Counted from the stretch's first letter, positions 24,254 to 37,185 are shown. The stretch: 64,000 nt of DNA from Saccopteryx bilineata (GCF_036850765.1 NC_089490.1:102412074-102476073); one strand, 5' to 3'. Program-made: numbers and translations. The notes: a model not told the origin generated them from the sequence alone.

Positions 24254-24530
24254 GTAGTGGTAGATTGTAAAAATGGCCACAAATTCTTCCCTCTATCTAT
24301 TCATACCCACTTGCTCTATAACTTTAAGGACCGATCCACATTGACCCTGGTCCTACACATGAAATTTGCTTTGGACAAAAGATACCAACAAACGACAGAA
24401 GAGGTTTGAAAACCATGTGCTCAGCAAAGCTTGTCCTTTCGCAATGCTCTTTGGACCCCTCATCACTGCTGACATATGAATAAGTGCAGGTCACCTTACT
24501 GAATAGTGAGAAATAAAAGAAGCAGAGAAG

Positions 24531-24910
24531 GCCCTGGCAGGTTGGCTCAGTGGTAGAGCGTCAGCCTGGCGTGCAGAAATCCCGGGTTCGATTCCCCGCC
24601 AGGGCACACAGGAGAAGCGCCCATCTGCTTCTCCACCCCTCCCCCTCTCCTTCTTCTCTCTCTCTCTTCCCCTCCCGCAGCCAAGGCTCCATTGGAGCAA
24701 AGATGGCCCGGGCGCTGGGGATGGCTCCTTGGCCTCTGCCCCAGGTGCTAGAGTGGCTCTGGTCGTGACAGAGCGACACCCCAGAGGGGCATCGCTCCCT
24801 GGTGGGCGTGCCGGGTGGATCCCAGTCAGGTGCATGCGGGAGTCTGTCTGACTGTCTCTCCCCATTTCCAGCTTCAGAAAAATAAAAAAAAAATAAAAAA
24901 ATAAAAAAAA
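24531..24910 (+). repeat. Long tRNA-headed SINE (Rhin-1-like), full length with TSD
   Basis: It has an A box (TGGCTCAGTGG, 24,543-24,553) and a B box (GGTTCGATTCC, 24,585-24,595), then 'CAGGGCACACAGGAGAAGCG', a CT-rich stretch, 'GCTCCATTGGAGCAAAGATG', 'GTGCCGGGTGGATCCCAG' and an A-rich tail. The flanks carry a perfect 16-bp duplication, AAAAGAAGCAGAGAAG, at 24,515-24,530 and 24,911-24,926, which points to a recent insertion. I assign it to the Rhin-1-like class from memory of the layout. Confidence 0.9.
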
Positions 24911-25179
24911 AAAAGAAGCAGAGAAGAGTTGTCTCAGCTGAGCCATCTTAGATTAACTAGTCCCAGCCCATCCACTAAATGACAACAGGCACAGGAGAAA
25001 GCCCAGCAGAGATCAGCCAGGCTTTGTCCAGACCTGAGAAACTTCACAGCAGGATCATGAGTCAAATAAACTATTGCTATTTTAAATTAATACGATTTGA
25101 CATGGTTTGTTATACAGCAAAAGCTAACTGATGATACATTTGCCAGCAAAAGCATGCCACAACCATGTTATGGTGCTTT

Positions 25180-25542
25180 TTCTTTTTTTTTTTTTTTGAC
25201 AGAGACAGAGAGTCAGAGAGAGGGACAGATAGAGACAAATAGACAGGACGGGAGAGAGATGAGAAGCATCAGTTCTTAGTTGCAGCATCTTAGTTGTTCG
25301 TTGATTGTTCATTGTTTGCTTTCTCATTTGTGCCTTGACCGGGTGGGCTACAGCAGAGAAAGAGTGATCTCTTGCTCAAGCCTGTGACCTTTGGGCTCAA
25401 TCCAGTGACCATGGGGTCATGTCTATGAGCCCACGCTCAAGCTGGTGAGCCCACGCTCAAGCCAGCGATCTCCGGGTTTCAAACCTGGGTCCTCCGCGTC
25501 CCAGTCCAATGCTCTATCCACTGTGCCACCGCCTGGTCAGGC
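25180..25542 (-). repeat. Long VES-like SINE with internal repeats
   Basis: The minus-strand head is GCCTGACCAGGCGGTGGCAC then AGTGGATAGAGC, with a B box (GGTTTGAAACC) and repeated units of CTCAAGC type in the body, ending in (GA)-rich and poly-A sequence. Confidence 0.85.
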
Positions 25543-26061
25543 TGGTGGTTTTTTTATATCCTCTCTAGCCATCTTGAAAACGTAGCAATTTTGTGATAGT
25601 TTTATGAGCACGAAAATATGTACTCAATAACTATTCCCTAAATAAATGCTTGAAATGAATAAAAGAATTTGAGAGATAATGTCTTCACTTACTCAATTCA
25701 CTCCAGTGCTGAATATTTTAGGTATCAGGTAAAAACTATGGAGAAACTGAGTATCTATTTAAGTATTCATTGACCATTTGCAGTTTTATTATGGGAAGTT
25801 TCTGTTCAAATATTTTGTCCATACTTTTTGACAGGAAATTATTTGTCATATTATTGAGGTATGAGATTTTAAAAATATATTCTAGATACAAACAATTTCT
25901 TTGTCAGATATAAGCATTGTGAATATTTTCTTCCAGTCTAAGGCTGTCTTTTTCAATTTCTTAATAGTGTCTTTTGAACAGCAAATATTATAATTTTGAT
26001 GAAATCTAACAACATTTTAAATGGTTCATAATGTTGGTGTTTCATTTTAGAATGAAAGGTC

Positions 26062-26440
26062 CCTAGCGTGCGGAGGACCCGGGTTCGGTTCCCCGCCAGG
26101 GCACACAGGAGAAGCGCCCATTTGCTTCTCCACCCCTCCGCCGCGCTTTCCTCTCTGTCTCTCTCTTCCCCTCCCGCAGCCAAGGCTCCATTGGAGCAAA
26201 GATGGCCCGGGCGCTGGGCATGGCTCTGTGGCCTCTGCCTCAGGCGCTAGAGTGGCTCTGGTCGCAATATGGCGATGCCCAAGATGGGCAGAGCATCGCC
26301 CCCTGGGGGGCAGAGCACCGCCCCTGGTGGGCGTGCCGGGTGGATCCCGGTCGGGCGCATGCGGGAGTCTGTCTGACTGTCTCTCCCTGTTTCCAGCTTC
26401 AGAAAAATGAAAAAAAAAAAATAAATAAAATAAAATAAAA
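26062..26440 (+). repeat. Rhin-1-like SINE, 5' truncated, with TSD
   Basis: It starts at 'CCTAGCGTGCGGAGGACC', so the A box and first part of the tRNA head are missing. The B box (GGTTCGGTTCC) and the rest are intact up to the A-rich tail. A perfect 14-bp duplication, TAGAATGAAAGGTC, lies at 26,048-26,061 and 26,441-26,454. Confidence 0.9.
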
Positions 26441-28624
26441 TAGAATGAAAGGTCACAAAGATTTTAACTCAAGATCACGAAGATTTTATCCTATACATTT
26501 TACTCAAAATATTACTGTGGGGAAGTGATCAGAGCAGGGCACCTGAACCATGGCTCCTCTGTTTACAACACATCCAACAGGAACTTGGGTTTACTACTCA
26601 GAGACAGCCGAACACTGTGACCTTCCTGTGACATGATACCCTATACATGGAAAAAAATATTATTGTTTTATCTCTTATTTTTAATGCTATGATCCACTTC
26701 AAATTAAATTTTGTATATTGTGTGAGATTAATGTCAGAGTTCATCTTTTTCCATTCCCTCCTCTCCTTTTTGCCTCAATACCTTCTTCCTTCCCTCCTTC
26801 TTTTTTTTCTTCTTTCCATTCTGTTTTTGCCTATGGATGTCCAATTGTTCCAGCACCATTTGTTGATTATCTTTACCTTATTGAATTACCTTGGCATCTT
26901 TGTTGAAAATCAATTGACTATATAAATATGGGCCTATTTCTGGATGCTCTCTTCTGTCCCATTGATCTATATGTCTATGCTTATGCCAATATCACACTGT
27001 CTTGATTCTGTAGTTTTAGAGTAAGTCTTAAATCAGGTAGTGTAAATCTTCCAAGATGTCCAAGATGGTCTCTCTCTTTTAAAATTGTTTTGGCTATTAT
27101 AAGTTCATTTTATTTCCATATAATTTTAAGAAATTGCTTGTTAATTTCTTTTCTAAAAAAGGACATCTGTTTTTTAAAAATTAATATTCTCAACAATATC
27201 GAATTTTCCAATACACAAACATGATATATCTTACAATTTACACAGGACTTCTTTCATCAATGTTTTCTAATTTTGAGACTACAAGTTTTGCACAACTTTC
27301 ATTAAATTTGTTAATTATTTTTATGCTCTGGGAAATGGAACTTTAAAAAATTGCTGCTGGTATATAGAAATAGAATTAACTTTTGTTCAGTTTTGGTGAT
27401 TTGCATATTTTATTTAAGTTGCTAAGTTTATTGGCATGAAGTCATCATAATATTCCTTTACTATCCTTTCAGTATCTGTTAGACCTACAGTACACGCCTC
27501 TCCTTTCATATCTGATATTGGTAATTTGTGTCTTCTCCCATTATTTCTTGATCAGTTTAACTAAATGATTTAAATTATATTAATCTTTTCAAAAAAATCT
27601 TTACAGATTTTATGATTCCAACTGTTACTTTTATTATTTACTTCCTTCTACCTTCTTTGTGTTTAATTTATTCTTCTTTTGTAGTATGTTAAGGTGGAAA
27701 CTTATATATTATTGATTTGAGGCTTTTCTTATTTTCTAATGCAAGCAGTTAAAGCTAAAAATTTGTTCTAAGTGCTGATTTAGCTGCACACTACACATTT
27801 TAATATGATTTTTTTATTTTTATTACATTAAAACTTTTCTAATTTTCCTTATTTGTCTTTGACCCATGGGTTATTTAGAGGCGTATATTTCATTTCCTGC
27901 ATTTGGGGCTTTTCCAGGTGTCTAGTGGTATTTATTTCTAATTTAATTCTATTGTGATTGAGGCATGTACTCTGTTGGATACAATCCTTTAAACTTTGTT
28001 GAAATGTTGAGACTTGTTTATAGCACAAGTATGGTCTATCTCAGAGAATGCTTCATATGCAACTGAAAAAGATATGCATTCTGTTATTGTTTAGTGAAGT
28101 GTTTTATAAATATTACTTAGGTCAAATTGATTAATAGTGTTTATTAAATATATAGTCTTAACAATTTCTTTGGTCTACTTGTTCTATCATTACTGGGAGA
28201 GAGGGTTAAAATAGTTGTGAATTTGTTCATTTATTTCTTTAGTTCTGCCAGTGTTTATTTACTTCATGTATTTTAAAGCTGTGTTATTAGGTACATATGC
28301 ATTTAGGATTACTATGTTCTTTTGATGAAGTAACCTTTTTAATAGGAAATGTCCATCTTTATTTTGGCAACACTCCTTATTTTATATATCTCCTCTAGCT
28401 TCCTTATTACCAGTGTTTTCATGTTATATATTTCCTCACCCTTATACTTTTAACCTTTCTGTGTTTTTATAGTTAAAGCACTTTTCTTATAAACTGTGTA
28501 CATTTGGGTCTTGCTTTTTTGTTAAGTCTAAAAATGTCCTCCCTTTAATTGGCATGTATAACTCATTTATATTTAATATAATTATTTACACTGCTGAGTT
28601 TAATTTTACTTTCTTGCTATTTGG

Positions 28625-28992
28625 TTTTTTTTTTTCTTTCTTTTTTTATTAAGTGAGAGGTGGGGAGGCAGAGACAGACTCCAGCATTTGCCCTGATCAG
28701 GATCCATTTGGCAAGCACCCTACAAGGCAATGCTCTGCCCATCTGGGCTGCTGCTTCATTGCTCTGCAGCTGAATTTTTTTAGCATCTGAGGTGAGGCCA
28801 TGGAGCCATCCTAAGTGCTTGGGGCCAATTTTGTTCAAACCATTCAAGCCATGGCTGTGGGAAGGGAAAAGAGAGAGATGAGGAGGGTAGAGAAGCAGAT
28901 GGTTGCTTCTCCTGTGTGCCCTGACTGGGAATCGAACCTGGGACTTCCACATGCTGGGCCAAAGCTCTACCACTGAACCAACCAGCTAGGGC
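28625..28992 (-). repeat. Rhin-1-like SINE
   Basis: The minus-strand head is GGCCCTAGCTGGTTGGTTCA then GTGGTAGAGC, with a B box (GGTTCGATTCC) and 'CAGGGCACACAGGAGAAGC'. The flanks show similar GCTATTTGG and ACTATTTGT, a decayed duplication. Confidence 0.85.
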
Positions 28993-29069
28993 CACTATTT
29001 GTTTTCTATTTGTCCCACATGTCTTATTGTTTTCATTTTCATCTTTTTCTGCTTTCTTTTGGATTGAGT

Positions 29070-29453
29070 TTTTTTTTTTTTTACAGAGATAGAGAGAGAG
29101 TCAGAGAGAGGGTCAGATAGGTACAGACAGAAAGGGAGAGAGATGAGAAGCATCAGTTTTTTGTTGCAGCTCCTTAGTTGTTCATTGATTGCTTTCTCAT
29201 ATGTGCCTTGACTCAGGGGCTACAGCAGAGTGAGTGACCCCTTGCTCAAGCCAGTGACCTTGGGCTCAAGCCAGTGACCATGGGCTCATATCTACGATCC
29301 CACGCTCAAGCCAGTGACCCCTCACTCAAGCTGGTGAGCCCATGCTCAAGCTGGATGAGCCCGCACTCAAGCCAGTGACCTCAGGGTTTCGAACCTGGGT
29401 CCTCCATGTTCCAGTCCATCTCTCTATCCACTGCACCACCATCTGGTCACGCT
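29070..29453 (-). repeat. Long VES-like SINE with TSD
   Basis: The minus-strand head is AGCGTGACCAGATGGTGGTG then CAGTGGATAGAG, with a body of CTCAAGCCAGTGACC-type tandem units (29,240-29,380) and a (TC)n/A-rich tail. GGATTGAGT flanks it at 29,061 and 29,454. Confidence 0.9.
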
Positions 29454-29739
29454 GGATTGAGTATTTTTTATATTTCATTTTATCTCTACTATTGGTTTGG
29501 TTTCTCAGCTATAATCCTTAATTGTACTTTTTGTGGTTGCTTAAGGATTAGAGCATACCTCTTTAACTTATCACATACCAATATTAATTAATAATATTCC
29601 TATTCACTTAAATGGTAAGAACTTTTCTACAGTATATGTTCTACTTACCTCCTTCTGTCCTTTTTTCTATTATTGGTACATATTTTACATCTATACAATT
29701 TATAAGTCCCACAATACTATGCTATTATTTTTACTTTAG

Positions 29740-29925
29740 TCAGTTATCAGGGGTTGGGGAAGGTAGAAGAGGATAAAGGGGGATAAATGGTAATGGAAAG
29801 ATACTTGACTTGGGATAGTGAACACAATACAATACAGATAATATAGAATTGTACATCTGAAACCTATATAATTTTATTAACCAATGTCACCCAAATGAAT
29901 TCAACAAAAAACAAAATAGTTATCT
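29740..29925 (+). repeat. Bat-type L1 3' UTR fragment
   Basis: 'GTTATCAGGGGTTGGGG', 'GATACTTGACTTGGGATAGT', 'AATTGTACATCTGAAACC' and 'ACCAATGTCACCCAAATG' read as the 3' end of a bat L1. It sits between two larger L1 pieces that point away from each other. Confidence 0.6.
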
Positions 29926-30650
29926 TCTAAAGGAATCAAGAAAATATACCCTCCTTTTTTTAATACATTAGCTGATGACTAGTATAATGCCATGAGTTTA
30001 TTGACTTAAATCTGAATATCTGAATCAATTACTGTCCAAGGAGGATAGACTTATACTTAGAATATTCAGGCCTGTAGAAGCACTAAGCTGGGCATACTTT
30101 CCCTGAAGCACATGGGATTTGTAGGGAAAAATGTAAACATAAAGAAAAAAATTTTGTGTTTTAAGGAGGAAAGGAGGTAATCGATGTTGTCTAGGCAATC
30201 AGCAATAGCCCCTGACTCAAGTTATTCCGTTACTGATTTTTAGTAAGTCTGACTCCACTACTTAAAATTATGTGATAATATAAAGAGAGGCAGAAAAAGC
30301 ATTTGATAAAATGTATCACCCTTTCATGATAAAAACAAACAATAAACTAGGAATAGTTGGTAACTTCCTCAACTTGATAAAGGAATATTTACAAAAATAC
30401 CTATAGCTAGTATCACTTAATGGTGAGAAACTTGAAGCTTTCCTACTAAAATCAGGTATCACATGTTTCCTAAAATCAGGTATAAATGTTTTCAACATTT
30501 CTTCTTTACATCATAGTGTAAATTCTAACTAATGCAATAAGACAAGGGAAATAAACAGACTGAGAAGGAAGAAATAAAACTGTCTTTGTTCATAAATGAC
30601 AAGATTATTCATGTAGAGGATCCGAAAGATCAACATAAAATCATTTATAG

Positions 30651-31009
30651 TCCCTGGCTGGTTGGCTCAGTGACCTGATGTGTGGATGTCCTAGGTCTGA
30701 TTCCAGTCTGGGCACATAGGAGAAGTGACCATCTGCTTCTCCATCCTTCCCTCTTCTCTTTATCTCTCTCTTCCCCTTCTGCAGCCGTGGCTCGATTGGT
30801 CTGAGTGAGTTGGTCTCAGGTACTGAGGATGGCTCCATGGTCTCTGCTTCAGGCACTAAAAAAAAAAAATAGGTCTATTGCTGAGCAATGGAGCAACGGC
30901 CCCAGATGGGCAGAGCATTGCCCCCCAGGGGGCTTGCTGGGTGGATCCCAGTTGGGGTGCATGCAGGAGTCGGTTTCTCTGTCTCCCCTCCACTCACTAA
31001 AAATGATAA
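30651..31009 (+). repeat. Rhin-1-like SINE, diverged
   Basis: It starts TCCCTGGCTGGTTGGCTCAG. The A box is followed by a short deletion in the tRNA head, and a run of A replaces part of the body at about 30,858-30,869. Near-identical flanks AAAATCATTTATAG and AAACATCATTTCTAG support an insertion into the L1. Confidence 0.8.
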
Positions 31010-31436
31010 AAAACATCATTTCTAGAATTAATAAGTGATTATAGCAATGTTGTAGGATACAAGATTAATATATGAAATCAATTGCTTTTCTATATTCAAA
31101 CAATGAACAAGTAAAATTTGAAATTAGAAACATAATACCATGTACACTGGCACTCCCAAAATAAAATACTTTATTATAAATATAAAAAAGCATGTACAAA
31201 TACCTAAAAGAGACTAATGAAAAAAATAAAAGAAGAAATACAAATAAATGGAGAGATATTTCATGTTCATAGATAGGAAGATTCACTATTGTTAAGATGT
31301 TAGTTTTTCCCAACTTGATCTACAGATTCAATGCAATTTAAGTAAAAATCTCAGCAAATTATTTTGTGAATATCAACAAACTGATTGTAAAGTTTATATT
31401 GAGAGGCAAAAGACCTAGAATAGTTAACACAATTTT

Positions 31437-31645
31437 TTTTTGAGAGAGAGAGAAGGGAGAGAGAGAGAGAAGCATCAACTTCTTGTTCCACTTAATTGTG
31501 CCATTGATTGCTTCTCATATGTACCCTGACCAGGGCTTTAACCAGCAACCTCAGAATCAAGCTGGCAACCCGAGGATCAGTATTGGAAACCCCAGGATTG
31601 AACAGGTGTCCTTGGCACTCTATCCACTGCACCACTGGCCAGGGA
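31437..31645 (-). repeat. VES-like SINE with TSD
   Basis: The minus-strand head is TCCCTGGCCAGTGGTGCAGT then GGATAGAGTGCC. The flanks TAGTTAACACAATTTT and TAGTCAACACAATTTT agree at 15 of 16 bases. Confidence 0.9.
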
Positions 31646-33300
31646 TAGTCAACACAATTTTGAAGGAGAAGAACAAAATAGAAGGATGAATGCTACCTGA
31701 CTGCATGACCTACTATAAAGCTACAGTAACTGAGACAGTGTGGTATTGGCAAAAGAATAGATAGATCAATGAAACATAATAGCGAGCCTAGAAATAGACC
31801 CATATAAATATTACCTAATGGTCTCAGAGAAAAGAACAAAGGCAATACAGGGGAGTCAAGGTAGCCTCTTCAGCAAATGGTGCTGGAACTACTGGACTGC
31901 TGCATAAAAAACAAACAGACAGACAAAAACAAAAACAAATATAGATACAGACCTACACTCTCCACATAATTAACTCAGAGTGAATCACAACCTAAATGTA
32001 AAATTCAAAGCTATAAAGCTCCTAGAAGGTAACACAGGAGAAAACCTAAATAACCTTGGGTATGGTGATGACTTTTAGATACAGCACCAAAGGCATGAGC
32101 CATAAAGTAAATAATTGGTAAAGTGAACTGTATTAAAATTAAAAACTTCTGTTCTGTGAAAAACAGTATCAAGAAAATGGGATGACAAGCTACAAACTGG
32201 AGGAAACTGCAAAAGACACATTGGTAAAGGGCTGTCATCCAAAACATACAAAGAACTCTTAGACCTCAACATAAAGAAAACAAACAACCCAATTAAAATT
32301 TGGGTCAAAGACATTGACACCTTGCACAGATACACAGATGACAAATAAGCATATAAAAAGATGCTCCACATATGTCTTTAGGGAAATGCATATTAAAAAA
32401 AATGAGATACTACTACATTACTTATTAGCATGGCCAAAATCTAGAACACTGACAACACCAAATGTTGACAAGGATGTGGAGCAACAGGAACTCTCATTCA
32501 CTGATGATGGGAATGAAAAATGGTAGAGAGACACTTTGAAAGACAAACTGGCAATTTCTTACAAAATTAAACATACTCTTACCATATGATCCAGCAGCTT
32601 TGCTCCTTGGTACTTACCTAAAGGAGTTGAAAACAAGTCCACACACACAAAGAAACTGCACGTGGTTGTTAGTAGCAGCTGTATTCATAATTGACAAAAC
32701 TTGGAAACAACCAAGATGTCCTTCAGTAAGTGAATGAATAAATAAACTGTAGTTTAACTAGATAATAAAATATTTTCCTATGCTAAAAAGAAATGGACTA
32801 TCAAGCCTTGAAAAGACATGGAAAAAAAGCACTACATTTTACAAAGTGAAAGAAGCCAATCTGAAATGGCTACACATACTGTATGATTCTGATTACTATA
32901 TAATGTGTTGGAAAAGGCAAAACTATGCAGACAAAACGATCAGTGGTTGTAAGGTTTGGAGTAGGAGGAAAAGATGAATCAGCAGAGCACAGAGGATTTT
33001 TAGGGCAGTAAAAATACTCTGTATGATATCATGATGATGGATACCTGCCATTATATGTTTGTCAAAACTTACAGAAGGTACAATCCCAAGATTGGACCCT
33101 AATGTAAGCTAGAGACTTTGAGTGATTGGTGTGTCGATATAGATTCATCTATTGTAACAACTGTATGACTCTGGTGGGGGGTGTTGATCATGGGGAGGTT
33201 TGAGAGGTAATGGGAGGGTAAACAGGAAATCTGTACACCATTTCCTCAATTTTGGTGTGACCCTAAATCTGCTCTGAAGAATAAATTCTTAAGTTAAAAG

Positions 33301-34579
33301 ATGAAGTTCTCTTTCATTTATTTTTCCCCCACACTTTTTTTTAGCTGATGCCCCCAAAAGCCAAAAGCAAAACAAGTCAAAATTGTCCCATTCCAAAATA
33401 AAATGTTACATTCCTCATCCAGAACATGCAAATGAGATAATCAAACGCTGGTTTTGCAACCCCAGCTCCACACTCACCTTGAGAGTACAGCATTGAAAAT
33501 GAGCAGAAGGCTGAGAGAAGATTCACAGGCACCCAGCAGATGCACTGCGTGTGGCACGAAAAGTTCAGACAGATGTTTCCAGAAATCTCTGAGGAACCTA
33601 CCAAAGACCCCACCTAAGAGAGAAAGATCTACCTGGACACAAAGGGTCCAATTTGTTGTGATCCAGTGTTAGCTCTTTGGGACTTTGGGCTGTTTCACCA
33701 AATGGAGAAACCTCTGTTCCAGTCAATAAATGGGGAATTGGGCAATGCTTTCTTTCATTCAACACTTCTTTTTGTTTTGTTTTGTTTGTTTGTTTTTACA
33801 CTTGACTCTGCTGTCACTGGTTTTTAATCTTCTCTGGATTTTGTTTACTTTTTATTTCTTAGTCTGCTTTTCTGCAATGGAGGCAAATATGTTCCCTCCT
33901 AATGATCATATTCTTCTCACATCAAATTTATTCTCAGTAGGCAGCGAGAAAAATTCATTCAGCAATTTTCTCGGTTATTAGTTTATTTATTTTGGATGAT
34001 TTGGTTGACGTTATTTTAAAATCCCTTGGAGCTCACTGCTCATTTCCCATACACATTCTTTTCAACAGATATTTAAAATGTGCTCATAAATAGAGTGTGT
34101 GTGTCAAAGATCAATTCACCATGTGCATTCTGATAATCCTATTATGTTTGCTTTCAGTTCTCTCAGTAGGGAGATTTAGAAACTAAAATATGTTTGGGAT
34201 GAGAAGGTTTAGTTTGCTCTATGATCAGGAAGTGCAGTGGTTTGGATGTGTAGGCTAGGAAGGTGTAAAACAGAAACTGATAGACCCAGAACACACTGAC
34301 CCAGGTCAGTTTTAAACTATTGCAAAACCTCTATACTGGTTGGTAAGAAACAGGCACTGCCCCAAGACCCCTTATGGCTTGGCACCTTGGTTCCCGTGGA
34401 CTTCCCCACAACGCAGCAGCTACAGGGTTAACTCTGGCATGCTGGAGGTCCCTTTTTAACTACCAATGCCTGATTCAGTTTTGGTTGTTCAGTATTACAA
34501 CTATCATGCTTTAGTGAAAGAAATGAAAAGGAATTACAACTTGATTGGCAATCCTGAAGGAATATCCTGAAAAAGTAGA
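33301..34579. other. No gene or named repeat seen
   Basis: AT-rich; a short (TTTG)n run at about 33,772-33,796. Confidence 0.45.
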
Positions 34580-34800
34580 AATAATAATATTAGAGGTTAA
34601 CATCTATTGAGTTCTAAAGGCTTTATGTGTACTTACTTATTCAATACCCTCAACTATCTTGTGCTGTGGCTATTACTATTTACCCCTATTTTGCAGAAGC
34701 AAAACTGAGACCCCCGTGAACTTCTTTGTCCAAGGTCATATGACTAATACATAGAATTTGAATTTGAACTCAGGCTGACCTTAGAACCAGTGCTTTTTTC
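34580..34800 (-). repeat. MIR
   Basis: 'ACATCTATTGAGTTCTAAAG', 'CTATTTTGCAGAAGCAAAAC' and 'CAAGGTCATATGACTAATAC' match the reverse of MIR. Confidence 0.75.
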
Positions 34801-34965
34801 TAAGTCTTCCATGGCTCTGACCTTGCATGAGTCTCTATGCAATAAACATTTATTGGGCTCCTGCCATGGAGAGCAAGCATTGTGTTCAGCACAGCAAAAG
34901 CAAAAAGTAAAACCTAAATCCTGTCTTTGTGAAGTTCATTATCTAGTGCATCAGTTGAGCTCCCC
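34801..34965 (-). repeat. L2 fragment
   Basis: 'AATAAACATTTATTGGGCTC' and 'GAAGTTCATTATCTAGTGC' read as the reverse of the L2 3' end. Confidence 0.5.
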
Positions 34966-37000
34966 GCCCCCGGCGCTGGACAGCACAAGTTCCACACACC
35001 CCTTTTCATGAAGAGAGATCATTTGATGAGCCAATTCTGGAGGGCATATTTGGTATATAGGACTCTTCTTTGATGGTGTCCACTCAGATCAGAAGGGCAG
35101 TATTTTCATAGGTTGCTTTCTAGGACATGAGAAATCATTTTTTGGTATAGAAATTTTGCCTTTCACATTGAGATAGAAGTTTGTAGCAATGTTTTATATC
35201 AATATGAATTCAGAGTAAGGCAGGTCAACTCAAACTCCCTACAAATGAATATGAATATAAAACATTTTCATTTGTACAGTCATAGCAACACTCAGAATTT
35301 TAGGATGAGATACCTGTGTCTGATTTTAGAAAAAAAATTGTATGTCACATATATTATAATAACATAAGGCTTATTTCAGGTAAATATGATGGGATCCTAG
35401 AACATATTTTTTCTGTATTAATGCATCATATTTGATAATAATGCAATGCCTCCAAAAGAAAATTCTATTTTATCCTAAATTCAGTTAAGTTGTTATGACA
35501 ATAATTAATGTGTTGTGTTAGAAGAGGTATTCGTACAAGGACAGGCTGGATGAAGAAACCTCCAAACACATCTTACATGTAAAACCTTTTCTGTGATAAA
35601 TAGAGGGGAGATTTTTATTACACTTGAAAAATAGGGACCACAAAGCCAGAGCTAAAATAATCTGCTGTCTTCCTTGAGATAAGAAATCATTGTTCACTTC
35701 TACTTTGCAGTTTTTTCTTCAACTGCCTGACCCTGATGTACTTAGGAAAACCTCGTTTAGTTTCCACCATCACTCCTTACTGTCTTTCAGTATAATTTAC
35801 CTATTTTTTTCTTAAGAAAGAAAGATAAATAAAATGGCATTTTAAATATAAGATTTAGAAGGCAAAAACAGTCAGATAGTTTATGTATATTCAATAACAT
35901 TTGGAAGCATATCACTAGCTCTGAATCTGGTTTCTGATCTTGGGTGCATCCCTTACTTATAGTAGTTAATTAGCCACTCTGTGACTAAGTTTTCCTCACT
36001 GTCAAATGGTGATAACAAGAGTATCTATTTTATTAGCCTTAATATTGATTGGGTGAAAATATATAAAATATAGAAAGATATAGTAGTTTATATATAAGTA
36101 CTTATCTATATATTAAGAATGAATTGAATATTACATATATGAACAATTCATTGTACACAATAAACTTCAGCTACAATTATTATTACAAATCTGCCAAATT
36201 TTATAGGAATGTATTAGAAACATTCACTTAAAGTCCTAAAACTTGAACTTGATATATCTGCTTCTTTGACATCTTAAGTTCTTTAATTTTGCCAGAAAAA
36301 ATAGTTTGAGGATTATATCACATTTCTGTTAAAAAACCCCAAATTTAATTGTAAGGGACTAACAGCTTTATATAATTCAAATTTATTTTATTTTGGAATT
36401 TTTAATAACAAAGGTTGTCATTTCATTTTAGCTATACATTTTTTTCAGGTGTGGCAAATTATAGCATGATTCTAAGAGGGCCATTATTGTTATAGAAAAA
36501 AGATCTAGCATTCAGCTATAATGCTCCATCACTGTAATTAGTCTTCTTTACAGGCTATATTTGGGATGTGAAAGATTTGCTATGCCATTAATTTTTTATC
36601 TGTTGGATCAGGTTCACCACTAAGAATCTGATGGAAATTATGCATCCCTTCCCCATCTCAGAAAAAATGTGCCTACACACCCCATTTTGAATGTCATTTT
36701 CAGGCTACTCATGAATCCCATGAAACCCACCCACAGACCTTCGTTTCCCAAACACTTCATTTTTGGGGAGAATTTCATGGATTCTGCAATAAGAACCCCA
36801 TTTTTTGTGCCTTAACAGAATAGACATTGTGGTTTTGACACAGTTCTCTGGCCTGGCCAAAGTATGTTGTACAGTGGTTTTCATGCAATAGTCTTTCTTG
36901 AATGAGGAAGATGGTTGAGATTTATAGAATAAAGTCACCCACAACTCAGATCTCCTAAGCACTGACTCCTTCCCAATTACTCCTCCCCACAATCATACTT
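34966..37000. other. 2 kb with no gene or named repeat
   Basis: Strongly AT-rich, unique-looking. The 95-codon frame at 36,705-36,992 (minus) has no splice context and no familiar sequence. Confidence 0.45.
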
Positions 37001-37185
37001 CTTCATTGAACTATTTACTGAGTAACTAATATGGGCCAAGTAATATGCTAGGTGTTGGGATACTATGAAATATAAGACATGCTCCCTGCTTTCCAGGATA
37101 GGTAAACCAAAAAAATATAATATGATGTGATAAAGATATGAAATGATATGGAAATATGGAGGAGATAGGGACATAAAAGTCAAAA
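37001..37185 (-). repeat. L2 fragment
   Basis: 'TATTTACTGAGTAACTAATA', 'AAGTAATATGCTAGGTGTTG' and 'CATGCTCCCTGCTTTCCAGG' match the reverse of the L2 3' end. Confidence 0.6.

Larger units (their letters stand above)
25690..29640 (-). repeat. Long old L1, inverted, with SINE insertions
   Basis: Read along the plus strand it runs from the 3' side to the 5' side of ORF2: 'AATTTCTTTGTCAGATATAA', 'CCAGCACCATTTGTTGA', 'CCATTGATCTATATGTCTAT', 'CTTGATTCTGTAGTTTTAGA' and 'GATTGAGGCATGTACTCTG'. Three SINEs (26,062; 28,625; 29,070) interrupt it. Many stops; not functional. Confidence 0.8.
30250..33300 (+). repeat. L1 ORF2 3' part and 3' UTR (L1MA/MB-like)
   Basis: ORF2 sequence is visible from 'AGCATTTGATAAAATGTATC' on: 'TCAATTGCTTTTCTATATTC', 'CTACAGATTCAATGCAAT', 'CAAATGGTGCTGGAACTACT', 'AAGATGCTCCACATATG'. 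The 3' UTR follows ('GACTTTGAGTGATTGGTGTG', 'TGACTCTGGTGGGGGGTG') and it ends 'AATAAATTCTTAAGTT'. Two SINEs (30,651; 31,437) interrupt it. The frame is broken throughout. Confidence 0.8.

Noticed and set aside
24531..24605. Possible tRNA gene
   Set aside because: A and B boxes are present but the sequence continues as a SINE and recurs many times in the window; it does not fold as an intact tRNA by eye.
24491..24946. 151-codon frame on the minus strand, with similar frames at 51,724-52,452 and 56,521-57,000
   Set aside because: All lie within copies of the same long SINE and share the same peptide pieces; they are repeat-derived and not genes.
30250..33300. Possible intact L1 ORF2
   Set aside because: Only short frames remain, and two SINEs interrupt it.
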